Shown piece after piece: positions 5,715 to 6,649 of a stretch of DNA of 6,649 bases. The notes under the pieces were generated by a model. That model ran no database searches. It saw nothing but the letters and a program-made list of their open reading frames with translations, and was not told where the DNA came from. The DNA comes from Flavobacteriales bacterium (lineage in GTDB: Bacteria; Bacteroidota; Bacteroidia; Flavobacteriales; Parvicellaceae). Position 1 is the first letter of the stretch; each line of letters begins with the position of its first letter. A program made the translations under genes and the position numbers. The stretch lies in assembly GCA_014239715.1 (NCBI GenBank), contig JAAZYJ010000091.1:1-6649 (forward strand), written 5' to 3'.

Positions 5715-6377
5715 TTACTGGTAAAGTTTCTTTTTCTTTTTAAACGAGCCCGAAGAGCTATAGATAGTGTTTTTCACAAGCAATTCGTATTCTTCAAGAG
5801 TAGGTGAGAGAATTATCATTTCATGAAATTCGGTATCGATACTTTTTTGATTCGAAATGTGATCGAAAACATCGGTTTCAAATTCGTATGAGAAGTCGTG
5901 TAAGGTCAATTTACCGCCTTGAAATTTTAAGACAATCGGGGTGTAATATCCGTTTTCATAAAAGTTGATTATATATTCATTTTTTCCGACACGAGTAAGT
6001 ACGGTTTGAGAAGATGCTCCAACTAAAACTTCTTTATGCAACACGCCAAAATAAAACCGATCGTTTTCAAGAACGCAGGGCAATGAATCATTTTCCAATA
6101 CACCAAAGATGAAACCATCTCTTACGTCGTATTTGGAAGATTCTCGGATAAGCTCTCTTGTTATAGAATTAATGGCTGTGGATAAGATATAAATGCCATT
6201 TTGATTGAATTCATAACTACGTGAAATAGTATTGGAGCTGTATGTACCAAATAGTTTTGGATTTATCGAACGCACTTCATTGCGTAAAGAAGGAAGTGGT
6301 TTTGAAAAATAATAGGACTTTTGTCCTATTGAAAATAATGTAATCAGAAGACTTGCAATTAAACCAAATATTTTCAT
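5715..6377 (-). CDS. Hypothetical secreted protein, 220 residues
   Basis: I do not recognise this protein. The start ATG at 6375-6377 opens directly into a signal peptide (MKIFGLIASLLITLFSIGQ, cleavage likely near residue 18-19), so the product should leave the cytoplasm. No lipobox cysteine is present and there is no T9SS tail, so a periplasmic location is likelier than the surface. The mature part looks like alternating beta strands with many aromatic and charged residues, for example KLFGTYSSN, YEFNQNGIYILST, FYFGVLHKEV and NEYIINFYENGYYTP. An acidic stretch follows (FETDVFDHI). The C-terminus is a lysine run (KKKKKLYQ). The style, a GTY...y.f..nGI opening, resembles small Bacteroidota proteins with lipocalin-like or beta-barrel folds, but this is a guess. 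It is separated by 179 bp from the next gene and is probably transcribed alone, diverging from recJ. Confidence 0.72.
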   Translation of the reverse strand: MKIFGLIASLLITLFSIGQKSYYFSKPLPSLRNEVRSINPKLFGTYSSNTISRSYEFNQNGIYILSTAINSITRELIRESSKYDVRDGFIFGVLENDSLPCVLENDRFYFGVLHKEVLVGASSQTVLTRVGKNEYIINFYENGYYTPIVLKFQGGKLTLHDFSYEFETDVFDHISNQKSIDTEFHEMIILSPTLEEYELLVKNTIYSSSGSFKKKKKLYQ

Positions 6378-6435
6378 AATTTAAATAAGAATGAGACCTA
6401 AATTTACGATTACATAACTATTTAAATTCATAATC
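6378..6435. promoter_or_regulatory. Divergent AT-rich promoter region between recJ and the hypothetical secreted protein
   Basis: These 58 bp hold both upstream regions. ATTTAAAT occurs twice, at 6379-6386 and 6420-6427, flanking a palindromic TAAATTTA at 6399-6406. The central palindrome matches the TAnnTTTG -7 element at seven of eight positions on either strand, so it could act for one or both genes. No TTG at the usual -33 distance is visible in either direction, so the exact start sites are unclear. Neither ATG has a Shine-Dalgarno sequence. Confidence 0.4.
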
Positions 6436-6649
6436 ATGCAAAAAAAATGGCAGGTAAAAACGCCAAAAGACAGTACACTGATCGACAAACTTCGTTCAAA
6501 CTTAAAGATTGATCCTGTCGTTGCGGAATTATTACTACAGCGTAATATTACAACTTTTGAAGATGCTGAAGCCTTTTTTAGGCCGAATTTGGAGCAATTG
6601 CATGACCCTTTTTTAATGCGCGATATGGATTTGGCAGTTGAACGATTGC
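6436..6649 (+). CDS. recJ: RecJ, single-stranded-DNA-specific 5'-3' exonuclease, N-terminal fragment (cut by window edge)
   Basis: The first 71 codons are present, from the ATG at 6436-6438, and the frame is open to the window edge. The sequence shows the N-terminal signature of RecJ: an opening MQKKWQV, then IDPVVAELLLQRNI (25-38), TTFEDAEAFFRPNLEQLHDP (39-58) and FLMRDMDLAVERL (59-71). In the family, the phrase L..RGI.t.eea..FL.P.l..l.dP..m.dm..Av.ri just precedes the DHH phosphoesterase domain, whose metal-binding motifs lie outside the window. RecJ degrades single-stranded DNA 5' to 3' in RecF-pathway recombination, mismatch repair and base excision repair. It is the only plus-strand gene in the window. 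The start is supported by the family's usual short lead-in (M.K.W). Confidence 0.93.
   Translation, partial: MQKKWQVKTPKDSTLIDKLRSNLKIDPVVAELLLQRNITTFEDAEAFFRPNLEQLHDPFLMRDMDLAVERL

Overview
The window looks like a piece of a Bacteroidota chromosome, probably a marine or freshwater Flavobacteriia-type organism. Three things point there. The large central gene ends in a type IX secretion (T9SS) C-terminal sorting domain. TAnnTTTG-like -7 boxes, rather than E. coli-type promoters, precede the genes. No gene has a convincing Shine-Dalgarno sequence. Base composition is moderately AT-rich. All genes except recJ lie on the minus strand.

From right to left: recJ starts at 6436 on the plus strand and runs off the right edge. 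It is separated by a 58-bp AT-rich divergent intergenic region from a 220-residue orphan secreted protein (5715..6377, minus). Next is a very large secreted multidomain protein (1471..5535, minus; 1354 codons) with a signal peptide, a beta-propeller-like N-terminal domain, Calx-beta, MAM/jelly-roll-like, PKD and Ig-like repeat modules, and a T9SS tail. A strong intrinsic terminator (about 1414-1446) follows it. Then comes a two-domain chromate-transporter family protein (chrA; 111..1310, minus). Only 11 bp after its stop lies the N-terminus of a sulfotransferase (1..99, minus), which runs off the left edge.

The most notable observation is that both long minus-strand genes are broken by one in-frame stop codon each, with no frameshift. 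chrA has a TAA at 591-593 (codon 240 of 399). The T9SS protein has a TGA at 4780-4782 (codon 252 of 1354). In each case the homology continues without a gap on both sides of the stop: the second ChrA domain's FGGGY motif in one, the propeller domain in the other. Simple ORF calling would therefore report four proteins where the family architecture implies two. The choices are real nonsense mutations (gene decay or phase-like loss), consensus errors, or readthrough; the sequence alone cannot decide.

I see no CRISPR array, tRNA, rRNA, insertion sequence, phage gene or recognisable defence system. The genes do not form an obvious pathway. recJ is a housekeeping DNA-repair gene, and the rest are envelope, export or transport functions. 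I do not find a convincing new biological system here.
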